Assembly (NCBI GenBank): GCA_000507305.1 | Contig: DF241051.1 | Span: 4,256 to 68,255 of the forward strand | Direction: 5' to 3' | Length of the DNA stretch: 64,000 nucleotides | Source of the DNA: Breviolum minutum Mf 1.05b.01 | Taxonomy: Eukaryota > Sar > Dinophyceae > Suessiales > Symbiodiniaceae | In this document: positions 9,162 to 18,340 of the stretch, one piece after another | Layout of the letters: each line of letters opens with the position of its first letter | Numbering within the stretch: the stretch's first letter is position 1 | Notes under the pieces: model-generated | What the model was told of the DNA's origin: nothing | The model's database searches: none | What the model saw: only the letters and a program-made list of their open reading frames with translations | Program-made: the position numbers and the translations under genes

Positions 9162-11592
9162 GAAACGAACGATGGCTGGGTCCACGGACAAAATCGATAT
9201 GGCATTAGCATGCCGGGTTCTGCCTATGGGATGGGGGTCTTCAGTTGCTATCATGCAGGAGATTAGCGAACGTATACTACAAAGTGCTTCTTTAGACCCT
9301 TTATCCCAGTTACTCCGGTCCAAGCCAGTACCCCAATGGATGGTTGGAATTCTTAGCAGGGCCCGAAAAGAATCTCGGTTGTGGTGGCACATTTATTTGG
9401 ATAATTTTGCTGCTGGACAAGCCATAAAATCCGATGACCCTATAATAGCGGGAAACAAACTTCATCAACTTGCTGAGATGGCTTGGAGCGAAGCAGGGGT
9501 GATTAGCTCAGAAAAGAAGAAACAAGTGGCGATTCAAACGGCTAGTGAGCTAGGTGCCTTTATTGATGGGAAGAATCAAAGCATTGGTGGATCCCCTGAA
9601 CGTTTTCTGAAATTGATTCAAGCCACTCTTTGGACGCTGAATAGGCCACAATTGTCAAAACGGTTGGTACAAGTGATAGCTGGCAGATGGATACATGTTA
9701 TGCAATTTCGTAGGCCGACGATGTGTATTCTTGACAAGACGTGGGAATTTATTTCAGGTAAGTCTTTAGAGCAGAAGCTTATTCTAGCCGTTCGTAGAGA
9801 GTTGCTGGCATGTATCACGGCGGTCCCTTTGATGCATACATTCCTGGGCGCACCTATTTCTGAACGGACGACAGCTTCGGATGCTTCTAACAAAGGTGGG
9901 GCCGTTGGAGTAGCCGACAGTCTGACAACCATTGGTGAAGACTATGCGAAGAGTGCAAAGGCTAATCACGACAGTTTTGCTGAGATCCCAATCGTGGTGG
10001 TGTCGCTTTTTGGAGGAATTGGAGGAGCGTTCAGGGTATACGATCTCTTGGGCGTACGTCCACTGGGGATCTTGCGCTTTGATATTCATAAACCTGCAAA
10101 CCGAGTGGTCAGCCGTCGATGGCCTCACGCAAAAATTTACACTGATGTGCGGAAGTTTGATCGGGCCATGGCAAAAAGCATCATAGCTCAACATCTAGGG
10201 GTGGTTGAAATCCACCTGTGGGGCGGTTTTCCATGTGTGGACTTATCTTCAGTACGAGCGGGAGGAAGAGGACTGGAAGGCAAGTCTTCTTCCTTATTCT
10301 ACGAAATTCTGAGGGTACGAAAACTGCTGATAGAAGAAGGGGGCTCAAACATCGCAGTGAAGATCGTGGTGGAGAACGTGGCTTCAATGCGACCAGAAGA
10401 GTGTGAAAAGATTTCAGCGGCTTTGCAACTGGAACCATATTATTTGGATTGCTCAGACGCAGTCCCAATGAGACGGCCCAGACTTTGTTGGACAACTGAA
10501 TATCTCGAAAATCTCATGGATGATGTGCATATAGAGAAAGCTGCGCGATGGAAGATAGTGCATGCAGAAGCAGAATATCCCAAACTGGAAAACTGGATTG
10601 AGCCCGGTTGCAAATGGCCGGGAGGAGTTGATGGACATTTACTACCCACGGCCATGAAGGCCATTAAACGCTCCTCACCACCGTGGAGGCCGGCAGGGGT
10701 GGAACGCTGTGATGATCCTACCCTTGGGCGCTGGCAGGCCGATGATTATCGGTACCCTCCTTATCAGTACTCAAGTCAGTTCATATTTTGGACTCAACAT
10801 GGCAACTGGCGAACCGTCTCTGCCGAAGAAAAAGAGTTGTTATTGGGCTATGGTTGGAAACATACATCACTGTGTTACAGTGCCAGTGACATTAAAAAGT
10901 CATACCAAGCATACGACGACGAACGACATAGTCTTTTGGGTGATAGTTTCAGTATGTTCTCATTTATAATTCCGGCAGTTGCTCTTTGTCAGCGATATAT
11001 TTCAAGGGTACAATACAAACATCTGGTCAGGCGCATGGGGTTAGCTCCAGGTTTACGTTGCAACTTACGATTTGTAGCCGAAATTTCACGAGGGTTGAAT
11101 TACGGTGGTCAATATTTGAAATCAGAAGCCACAGTTCAATCCTTGAACAGGTTGCTGTTATCCCGTACCAACCATACAGGGTCCGATGTTCGTATTTCTA
11201 CGGGTGAATTCCTAAATCCCAAAGCTCACCCCAGACAAGGAGTCGAAGCTGACTGGTGGGACTGGAAGGCTTGTTTCAAAGTTCGGTGGTTGCAACATGA
11301 ACATATCAACATTTTGGAACTTCGCAGCATTTTCTTGGCAATCAAATATCAGGTGAGTCATTTTAATGCTCTAAATATTCGACTTTTTCATTTGACTGAC
11401 AGTTACATTTGTTTATCTATCATCAGCAAAGGACGATCACGTAGCAAGCAGCTTAGTCGTGTTCTTAGACAGCTCAACGCATTTCTGCTCAGTCATGGTC
11501 TTTTTCTCGTGCTTGGACATGTAGATAGCACCACTAATCCAACCGATGGGGAAAGCCGTTCGCTGGACTTTTATCGCCAGGCGGACGCGTAA
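9135..11592 (+). CDS. Reverse transcriptase (second half) - RNase H - C5 methyltransferase - RNase H polyprotein
   Basis: One open frame (open from 9055, plausible from about 9135) encodes about 818 residues. Numbering from 9055: motif B LPMGWGSSVAIMQE (56-69); motif C YLDN (114-117) in place of YxDD; the first RNase H aspartate in TASDASNKGGAVG (D276); methyltransferase motifs I (LFGGIGGAFR, 318-327), IV (GFPCVDLS, C394), VI (ENV, 440-442), VIII (MRRPRLCW, 482-489) and X (LLGDSFS, 627-633); then the remaining RNase H ligands in INILELRSIF (E755), HLTDSYICL (D782) and NPTDGESR (D831). The methyltransferase therefore sits inside the RNase H domain. The stop TAA at 11590-11592 lies 46 bp inside the recombinase ORF. 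All these motifs are read directly; activity is inferred. Confidence 0.88.
9394..9405 (+). other. RT catalytic motif C, YLDN variant
   Basis: The codons TAT TTG GAT AAT give Tyr-Leu-Asp-Asn in the context WWHIYLDNFAAGQ. Most reverse transcriptases have YxDD; here the second aspartate is asparagine. From memory the same YLDN occurs in related dinoflagellate elements, so it may be a lineage trait and not a lesion. Confidence 0.85.
9874..9918 (+). other. RNase H segment 1 (first catalytic Asp)
   Basis: RTTASDASNKGGAVGVA matches the opening strand of retroelement RNase H domains (T-D-A-S-x-x-G-x-G-A), with D276 as the first metal ligand. The normal continuation of the domain resumes only at about 11242. 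Confidence 0.75.
9985..10974 (+). other. C5-cytosine DNA methyltransferase domain
   Basis: About 330 residues hold the ordered motifs of Dcm/DNMT-type enzymes: the SAM-binding FGGIGG loop, the catalytic Pro-Cys in GFPCVDLS (Cys codon 10234-10236), ENV, the RRPR block and a C-terminal LLGDSFS in place of the usual GNSF. Such enzymes transfer a methyl group from S-adenosylmethionine to carbon 5 of cytosine. No CXXC, PWWP, BAH or chromodomain is visible, and the target-recognition region (about residues 500-600, rich in W, Y and P) is short. All catalytic positions that I can check are intact. Confidence 0.9.
11242..11592 (+). other. RNase H segment 2 (Glu and two Asp ligands)
   Basis: ADWWDWKACFKVRW leads into INILELRSIFLAI (Glu), RLFHLTDSYICLSII (Asp) and LGHVDSTTNPTDGESR (Asp), the standard order of the remaining RNase H residues in DIRS-type elements. 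Together with segment 1 it makes a full four-residue site interrupted by about 450 residues. Confidence 0.75.
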
Positions 11593-12490
11593 GGAGCGCA
11601 AACAACAGCGTAAATCCATTCGACTTTGGGACGCAGGCATCACAAAACCAACTCAAGAACGTTACTTTTTGGGGCTTCAAAAATTGCTCCCTGAGATTAT
11701 GAATATCGATTCTCTGATTGATCTGGATATGGTCACTGCGAATTGGATTCAGAAGTGCTGGGAAAAAGGTGATCCTCTTCACCAAATATCAGATGCCTTG
11801 TGTGGGCTACATCATTTCGAACCATGGACCAAACGTCAGCTACCATTATCCTGGAAGATGTTCAGTACTTGGAGGAAACTTGAATCACCTGATCGGGCGC
11901 CTCCCCTTACCCGGGAGATCATCTATGCCTGGGCATACTACGCTGTTGATCATTGTGACTTTATCTTTGCAGGTTTGCTCCTCCTGGGGTTCTTTGCCCT
12001 CTTGCGAACAGGAGAAATCCTACAAGTTACAGCTGCTGATCTCTTGATAGACTCCTCACGAGCAATTGTCAGCTTGAGGGACACTAAGACAGGCAAACGT
12101 GACAACGTGGCTGAAATGGTATCCTTTAACGATCCTTTTGCTTTACAGGTTCTCCATGGTTTGAAGCAACTGAAGGTTCAGCAAGGTCTGGATAAGGTTC
12201 CTATCTGGCCCTATTCAGGCTCAGCTTTTCGTGGTCGCTTCAAGCAATACTGTGCCAAATTCGACCTAGAACAGCACAAGTTCAGGCCGTATAGCCTGAG
12301 GAGGGGTGGGGCAACCCACCTCTTCCAGGAGACAGGGTCGATGGAGATAGCCCTGGTAAAGGGGCGCCGGTCACACGCCCGTGTCGCCCGGATATATATC
12401 AGCGACGGTTTGAGTTTTCTTCCACGAATGACATTCACTACTGCAGCACGTAGATTATTACATCAATGGAATCCTACATCAACTCGTTGA
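11546..12490 (+). CDS. Tyrosine recombinase (phage-integrase family)
   Basis: A 314-residue ORF from ATG 11546, overlapping the end of pol by 47 bp in another frame, as is common in DIRS-type elements. The N-terminal half is a helical core-binding region with a basic start (ARRTRKERKQQRK). The catalytic half has ALLRTGE (R154), a beta-hairpin lysine in RDTKTGKR (K181/K184), YSLRRGGATHLF (R252) and GRRSHARVARIYI (nucleophile Y284). Two accessory positions differ from the textbook: the His of HxxR is Tyr249, and the His/Trp nine residues before the nucleophile is Arg275. The enzyme would join a circular cDNA to the genome without target duplication. The ORF is intact from start to the TGA at 12488-12490. 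Confidence 0.88.
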   Translation: MGKAVRWTFIARRTRKERKQQRKSIRLWDAGITKPTQERYFLGLQKLLPEIMNIDSLIDLDMVTANWIQKCWEKGDPLHQISDALCGLHHFEPWTKRQLPLSWKMFSTWRKLESPDRAPPLTREIIYAWAYYAVDHCDFIFAGLLLLGFFALLRTGEILQVTAADLLIDSSRAIVSLRDTKTGKRDNVAEMVSFNDPFALQVLHGLKQLKVQQGLDKVPIWPYSGSAFRGRFKQYCAKFDLEQHKFRPYSLRRGGATHLFQETGSMEIALVKGRRSHARVARIYISDGLSFLPRMTFTTAARRLLHQWNPTSTR

Positions 12491-13689
12491 GTTAAGCAAT
12501 GGGTACGTGGAAACATTGTCTATTTTCTATTTTTCCTGCTGCAAAATCGGAGAAACGAGAGGTTTTTGAATTCAAAAAGTCAATGGTGACAAGAAATCAT
12601 CTCTGCCAAGGAGATGCACTTCACTTTTCAGATCCCTGCCAAGGGGACACAATGTTTCAAAGTCAGCAATGGGAAATCCATTGCGATAAAAGCTTCAGTC
12701 ATACACCAGAAGGAAAAAAGAGTGACATCTGAAACCCAAGATTTTGCGGTCCCGATACTGGTCAGGAGATTGGAGGTTGACATCTCGAAATATCATACCT
12801 GGGCCCCACGGTGAAAAGTAGATGGCAAATAAATAATGGCACAACAACTGGTTTAGGACAGGGCTCCACAATAAACTGCTATGTAGGAGGGGCAGGTGTC
12901 ACTTCGGACCCTTATATCACCAAAAATTTCATGTACCTAAAATTGAGAGATCCTCACCTATGTAAGCAACATGTAAGGCCTATGTGAGGGCAATCCCCTA
13001 AAACCATCTTATCAGATATAGTGCCTCCAAATTAGGTACTACATATTTCAGAGATCATTAGATTACCCATTTGGGGGGAATGAATCACTACAAATGTATG
13101 GAAACTTTGAAGGATTGCCCCTTTAATAGTGCATTGCTTGGGTTGGTGTCATATAATGACCCCTGTAATTATACACTCCCGAAATTCAACACAGATACCA
13201 AAAAATGATGGTGTTTGAATTGCATCTTGTTTCAGAAATGGTAATTTTTGGTATCTATGTTAGATTTTAAAGGGGTGATTCATCCAGATTTTCCCCACAA
13301 CCTCCACCCTTTGCAGCGCTGTTTTCTCCAGGTGTTGCTCGACAAAAGTCCTCCGACCGGACCCCGTACGACGACCACCCCAGGCAGCAACGAAGCGTTA
13401 CCAGTTGGGGGAGCACGAAAGTTGTCACAAGCAGCCATGAAATCAGGATGCCCATCATGAATGAGAATTCGCTCGTTGGACGCTTTCATAGGGGTTTTCA
13501 GATTTCATGTCGACCTTTGGATTTAGTTTCGGGTTGTATGTTTTTTTCATGGACATCGGCCAACTTAAAAATTGGCTGTGGTTTTTGTAGGCGATGTTGT
13601 GGTTTGTTTCTTGGTTATGTCATGTCTTGTGGTCAGTTTTCTTGGAAAAATTGGTAAAAAGTCCATCGCAGGTCATCGGCTAAATCCCC
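12491..13689. other. 3' flank of the retroelement, no gene seen
   Basis: The first 350 bp may be the element's 3' untranslated region: TGCCAAGGAGATGCACTTCA and CCTGCCAAGGGGACAC form a short internal repeat near 12605-12650. I looked for an inverted or direct counterpart in 5200-5456 and found none that I trust. Overlapping open frames at 13248-13489 on both strands are unconvincing. Confidence 0.45.
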
Positions 13690-13892
13690 AAAGATTGTTG
13701 AAACATGATGGCAATTGCTTAGGTCTTCCTCGTCACCACCAGGATGGCATTACAATTTTTCGAGAACCCGGGAATCTCAACCTAAACATTAATTTGCAAC
13801 TGTTACTGTGTGGAGGGTAGATCGAAGTAATTATTTTCTCAGATTAGTGGTACTCCCCAAGGTGTTGTTAACTTTTCGACATGCTCAGCAGT
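13690..13892 (+). repeat. Dispersed repeat family L, copy 2
   Basis: Shares CAACTGTTACTG, GGGTAGATCGAAG, CAGATTAG, CTCCCCAAGG and GACATGCTCAGC with 4545-4683 in the same order and orientation, at roughly three-quarters identity by eye. The two copies bracket the retroelement at unequal distances (774 and about 1270 bp). Confidence 0.65.
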
Positions 13893-13896
13893 AAGA

Positions 13897-13992
13897 TATC
13901 ACTTTCTTCTGTTGATGGCAACCAGAAATCCGGCGGATTCCACGCACCAGTTGAGGAAAAGGTAGTTGAGTTGAACTCCCATGATTTACCAA
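13897..13992 (+). repeat. Family F-related half element
   Basis: CTGTTGATGGCAACCAGAAA, CACCAGTTGAGG and CTCCCATGATTTAC match the left halves of 47852-47962 and 56209-56332. No right arm follows. Confidence 0.6.
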
Positions 13993-14430
13993 ACGCTTCG
14001 GCCGCTCCAAAGGCGGTATCTTCGTGGAGGGTTGTCGTACCATCGAGGACCCGAGGGTTGCAGGGGGGGTTGCCAGGGAACCTTGGACCCCGCAGTAAAG
14101 GGAGCCCGGTCATGGAGTCAACTTCGCTAAGGGGGGTTTATATAGCTGGCTATTTGTAAGGATGAAACGTCTTTTAAAGGTGGGATGAGTTTATCTCAAC
14201 ATCATAGGGAGATGAAAAATTGAGTAATGGACCCAAATGAAAATGATGCAACTTTTATTTTGTGTAGGTTATAAGTGAGTAGTTGATGTTCTCTTTAAGA
14301 AAAGTCGATTTAAGAGTTGGGGGCAATGGAGAAGTACTCCTGGGTTAGATAAGTCCAGCAACAGTTGCCCCCCAAGGAGGTCATTCATTAGGAAATGATA
14401 TAATATATATATATATATATAATTATATAC
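13993..14430. other. Anonymous DNA ending in a (TA)n run
   Basis: Nothing recognisable except an alternating TA tract at about 14399-14421 directly before the next MITE. Confidence 0.5.
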
Positions 14431-14540
14431 CTAGGTGGTGGCAACTCAAATATGTGTTATTTTCATCCCGAAAATTTGGGGAAGATGAACCCATTTTGAC
14501 GAGCATATTTTTCGAATGGGTTGGTTCAACCACCAACTAG
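14431..14540 (+). repeat. MITE-like family A copy, long variant
   Basis: Ends CTAGGTGGTGGCAACTCAA and GGTTCAACCACCAACTAG. It has the long-variant interior (GACGAGCATATTTTTC and GGTTGGTTCAACC). ATATAC flanks both ends, a 6-bp possible target duplication in AT-rich DNA. Confidence 0.85.
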
Positions 14541-14685
14541 ATATACACATATATTTTAGCCCATCCAGGGAGTTAAGGAATTGTTAGTTATGATGATGGT
14601 CACAACGAAATGGTCTAGGTGGGTAATTTTGATTTAGACCAAGTTGTTGTCATGAACATCAATATGATGTATCTATGTTCACGTA

Positions 14686-14816
14686 TTATCATTATTGTTA
14701 TTATTGTTATTGTTATTCGTATCATTGCTATTATTCTCACTATTATTGTTGTTATGATCGTTATCATTCTTATTATTAATATCATTGTTATCATTATCAT
14801 TATTCTTCTTATTGTC
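14686..14816 (+). repeat. ATT/GTT/ATC trinucleotide array
   Basis: About 130 bp of imperfect ATT, GTT and ATC triplets with interspersed CGT. It produces spurious Ile/Val-rich open frames on both strands. Confidence 0.85.
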
Positions 14817-14880
14817 ATCTTATATGACCCGAGTCAACAAAAACACCCGAGTTCTAAACCATTGACCACAGTTGTGAAGA

Positions 14881-16033
14881 AATAATCCTTTCAAGGAACA
14901 ACAGGCTTTCTTTATCGGTAAGGCTTTTTTCCGGGGCAGCAAGCTGGAGCCAAAACGACCTAGGTGAGATGAGGATTATCAATGCTGACCAAAGGGATGG
15001 TCATACCATTGTTGTGTCGTTAATGCAAGTTGCATGCAAGTGTTCCAGCTGAAAGATGAAGCTTGTGATATGTGCTTCGAATTTATTGCCTTTCACTCAG
15101 TCAATGGAGAAAAACTTCGTAACTTTGGAAAGATTACATGCTTCTAAATTCACTGAGGCACGTGAAACCTGTTGTCAATGGGAATACCTTTGCAGCTGTT
15201 TTTTACCAGAGATTTTTTTTGAGAGAGAAATATCACGAAATATCATGAAATATGTGTATACAGCGTATGTACAATCATATGACAATCACATGTTTTTTCA
15301 CAGTTTAACCACTGAGATGGAGATTGAGATTCTAAATCTAAATAAGGAGGAATGGTGACTCTGATTTTTGGCCACATCTCAGTATATAACTCACTCAGCC
15401 AGGTAGGTCAAGCTGACTAAACCGTTCAGGGAAAAGGAAGTTTTGTTTAGGAATAGTTCAAACTTTATATCTATTTGACTGTTATTTCGTGGTCCGAAAT
15501 TAAAGCTGAGTGAGTACAAGTGTTCTCACTTTGGAACTTTCTGTGACACTTTGCGCTTCAAAGATAATCTCTTGGAAGATGACAAGATGTATGAATTATG
15601 TGTATATGTATATGTTTGTTTGTATTTAATTATTTGGATTTGCATATTTATATATATATATATATGTACATATAATTTATACATAAGATTGGAAGAGTAG
15701 GACAACTTACCAACAAACTGTTCTTTCCAGCTTCAACATCACTGAAATTTTCAAGATTTCTGTGGTGCGAACCGTATCCCCATTTTCAATGTCGGTCAAG
15801 CGTCCAATGGGCGGGCGCCATCCTGCATTGCCATCCCGACCACTGGATGAGCTACCAGTTGATCATTGCATGTTACTGGGCAGGGAGAATCTCTGTGTAT
15901 CACATTGGGGGGAAGGTACGTTAGGGTCAAAATAGATGGCTTGCCGATACCAAAAGGTAGGTTAGGGTTTAGGGTCCTTATAAACCAATATGTAGGGACT
16001 GTGCCATCTATTTTTCAATTACTGTATAGCAGC
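14881..16033. other. Anonymous DNA with an unrecognised 100-codon frame
   Basis: An ATG-started frame at 15056-15358 (100 residues; GTT..CATCTCAG-rich surroundings) has no motif I know. A TA microsatellite sits at about 15650-15665. Two short direct motifs with TTAGGGT and GATGGC occur near 15935-16010. Confidence 0.35.
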
Positions 16034-16150
16034 TACTGTTGATGGCCAAAATTCGGCTAACCATCCGAGATCTATCAAAGCTCATAGATATGGGGATAAG
16101 CTCCCAAAAAGCTACCTATCAACTGGTGCGGGATGTCTTCCGTCAACCGT
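16034..16150. repeat. MITE-like family F copy, diverged
   Basis: TACTGTTGATGGCCAAAATT at the left and GGTGCGGGATGTCTTCCGTC at the right are diverged inverted arms of the family seen at 2828-2934. Confidence 0.6.
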
Positions 16151-16616
16151 ATGTTCCGCAAAGCTTTGAAATAGTTGAAGATCAATTTGTTGAAAAACGT
16201 AAGGTCCGAAACATTTTGAGTGAATGATTGAGTGAGGGACACGGATCCTTTGGAATGTTCGGTTTGGCGAGGAATCACCTCGAGTTCGTTTGTAGATCCA
16301 GGATGGTTGTAAAAAGACAATATGCTTTGCTTGTCCATAGGGCATTTGGGGGACTAAAACGATCACCATGGTTATTCACCACTGAACCAAGTCCTGGGAG
16401 CCCATCCTCCAAGTACTCACCAATCAACCGACCTTTGATTGCTCGGACTTGGGATTTGATTTTTAACTCAAGATGTATCTATATTCATCAAGAAACCTGG
16501 GGGTAAGAACAATTGGATACTATGCTGGTAACTTGCACCGGTCCCGGAGGTTGGCAATCCGTGGTTGGTAACTGTTTTTTTTAATAACTGAACAATGAAA
16601 AAGAGCATTGTTTTTT
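16151..16616. other. Intergenic DNA with family E motif
   Basis: The family E core AGTCCTGGGAGCCCATCCTC, continuing CAAGTA, lies at 16388-16415. The same motif recurs at 32183, 38646, 51213 and, reverse-complemented, at 22917. Nothing else is recognised. Confidence 0.55.
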
Positions 16617-16750
16617 AGGGTATATAGGGGATGAAATACTACCCAGTTGTATAGGGACTAGTGAAATTATATATAATAAAGCATGATAAGGATCCCCATT
16701 AAACAACCAGGATTCAATGGAAAGTAAGGCCGGTGTTTTTTTGTGGCTCA
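16617..16750 (+). repeat. Family G repeat
   Basis: GGGTATATAGGGGAT, ATACTACCCAG, AAGGATCCCCATTAAACAAC, GGATTCAATGGAAAGTAAG and TTTTTTTGTGGCTC define the family. Copies at 30722-30955 (interrupted) and 47973-48073 follow the same order. No clear terminal inverted repeats, so possibly a SINE-like or decayed unit. Confidence 0.65.
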
Positions 16751-17458
16751 ACTAGTTCTAATAGGATCTCATAGCGATATACCAGAATTTTCCATCCTCC
16801 AAAGTTGTGTTTGCAAATAGAAGTTGCTAATGGGGATTGATATACCATGATAAGAAAAAAGAGTTCTGTTTGCAAAGTGATCCAGCTGCTAAATATGCTC
16901 AAATGGAATAAATTTACCTCCTCCTCAACGAGATTAAAGGATATGGGCCAAGTCAAGGTCAATATTACACCCCTGAAATTTATCGTAGATACCCAAAATA
17001 GATATATTTGAAACGAGATACATTTTCCATAGCATCATGTTTGGTATCTATTTGTCAAATTTCGGTTGTGTTTTACCGTGCATGCAGCATCTGGATTCCA
17101 AATCCACATGATTGTTTTGTTCCCTTATACCACCTGAAAGGTAGATGGCGTTTTTGTTCCCCATGTGAGTTGGTTCATGCCCCCAAAAACTAAGCCACAA
17201 AAATCGGAAGCGGACTTTCACCAAAACTCATCCCCTACTAAGACACTCTTGAGTCGATGATTTTCTTTCTCCCCAGGTGAAAAATGTGCTCGTTGCCTGC
17301 AGGGTATTTAAAAAACTCCATCAAGAAACAAGGCAAGTCGGTCTTGGTAGCCTTTCTGCTACAATCATGGAAGTCGAAAATTACCCTAAATGAAAGGAAG
17401 CATCCCATTTTCATCCATGTTCTACTTCCATGATTATGGGGAGAAAGAATAAATATCA
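16751..17458. other. Anonymous intergenic DNA
   Basis: Only short overlapping frames without motifs. A weak internal repeat of CCATGATTATGG and CATGGAAGT pieces lies near 17370-17440. Nothing supported. Confidence 0.4.
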
Positions 17459-17570
17459 CCCTCCCAAAGTTTTAACAGTTAGCCCATGAAAAGTTACCGA
17501 AACCAAATAGGAAGCCGGATCGTCAGGCACCATTTTTCAGGGGCGGAGCTGTTAAACTTTTGGGGGGGCG
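17459..17570 (+). repeat. MITE-like family B copy, KTTAACAG subtype
   Basis: CCCTCCCAAAGTTTTAACAG at the left and GAGCTGTTAAACTTTTGGGG at the right are inverted. The interior keeps GAAAAGTTACCGAAACC as at 285 and 2277. Confidence 0.8.
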
Positions 17571-17580
17571 TATACCATAC

Positions 17581-17686
17581 TAGATGGTGGTTTCAAATCT
17601 ATTTTTATTTTCACCCCGAAAATTGGGGAGATGAATCCAATTTGACGAGCATAGTTTTCAGATGGGTTGGTTCAACCACCAAGCAG
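17581..17686 (+). repeat. MITE-like family A copy, long variant, eroded ends
   Basis: TAGATGGTGGTTTCAAATC at the left, GGTTGGTTCAACCACCAAGC at the right. It lies 10 bp after the family B copy, so two families inserted side by side. Confidence 0.8.
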
Positions 17687-18171
17687 TACCATGGTAGGCA
17701 TTTGGATACCCCCAAACCCACCTGACTTCATCAGGTTGCGCTCCAAGAGTTTCTCCTTTCTGCCGCGGAAATACCGAGCCTTGGTCACGTTGCCACCCAT
17801 GCGGCCGCATGTGGCGATGGTCCAGCGCAGCACGCTGAAGAGTCACTTGGAAGATGGTAACATTACTCGAAACATCTCCCAAAAACACAGCTGTAAGGGC
17901 CTCATAAGAGCCATTTTGCGAAGTCCAAGTTCTGATTTTTTCAACTTGTGTTTTGAAACCACCGCACCCCCCACGAAAATTGAAAAGCGTGAAAAAAGAA
18001 ACATGATAATCATATATTACATCAATTCCATCCATCAACCTTTTTGGTGATGTTTTCAAGTTAGGGGTGATATGAACCTCGCAAACCCTTTTGTGCCACC
18101 CTGGAATCCTGAGAAGAATGAGTCTACACCTACAAACCTTCAAACTAGCCGAGTCCCTTCCAAAGAAAAGG
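17687..18171. other. Region with overlapping long open frames on both strands, no recognised gene
   Basis: A 127-codon plus frame (17667-18050) and a 176-codon minus frame (17658-18188) overlap almost completely and both run into the neighbouring MITE, which argues against either being a gene. No motif was recognised. Confidence 0.35.
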
Positions 18172-18340
18172 GTACAAAGTGGGCCCAAAAACCAGTTATA
18201 AGTAGTTGTGATAACTCCACTTAATTATATAGGGTTATAACCACTTATAACCACTTACAACCCTACCCATTTATTTTTGACCATTTATTATGGGGCCCCA
18301 TAACAACCTCCGTTTATAACTGGGCGTTTTGGGCCCAAAT
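18172..18340. repeat. Family D palindromic element
   Basis: Begins TACAAAGTGGGCCCAAAAAC and ends with CGTTTTGGGCCCAAAT. Inside are inverted CAGTTATAAG / CTTATAACC blocks and a second GGGGCCCC centre. It is larger than the 97-bp copy at 48178. Confidence 0.7.

Larger units (their letters stand above)
5457..12490 (+). mobile_element. DIRS-like tyrosine-recombinase retrotransposon with embedded C5-cytosine methyltransferase
   Basis: The module order is zinc-finger gag, basic gag, pol leader, reverse transcriptase, RNase H split by a DNA (cytosine-5) methyltransferase, and an overlapping phage-integrase-type recombinase. Integration by a tyrosine recombinase and lack of an aspartic protease or DDE integrase are hallmarks of DIRS-type elements; classical DIRS elements carry an adenine-type methyltransferase domain, whereas this one has all the C5 motifs. 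Capture of C5 methyltransferases by dinoflagellate retrotransposons is published (de Mendoza and colleagues, 2018). Frame changes at about 7540, 8060-8590 and 9140 interrupt gag and the start of RT. Coordinates cover the coding part only; the termini were not identified. Confidence 0.85.

Noticed and set aside
5200..12850. Inverted or split direct terminal repeats of the DIRS-like element
   Set aside because: Compared by eye; only short matches around GATC..TGCCAAG, not convincing.
4545..13892. Family L copies as long terminal repeats of the retroelement
   Set aside because: About a quarter of bases differ, distances to the coding region are unequal, and a third copy occurs at 57127 with no retroelement.
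14615..14885. Ile/Val-rich 67- and 88-codon frames as membrane peptides
   Set aside because: They translate the ATT/GTT/ATC trinucleotide array on both strands.
17658..18188. 176-codon minus-strand frame as a gene
   Set aside because: It overlaps an equally open plus frame and extends into a family A MITE; no motif.
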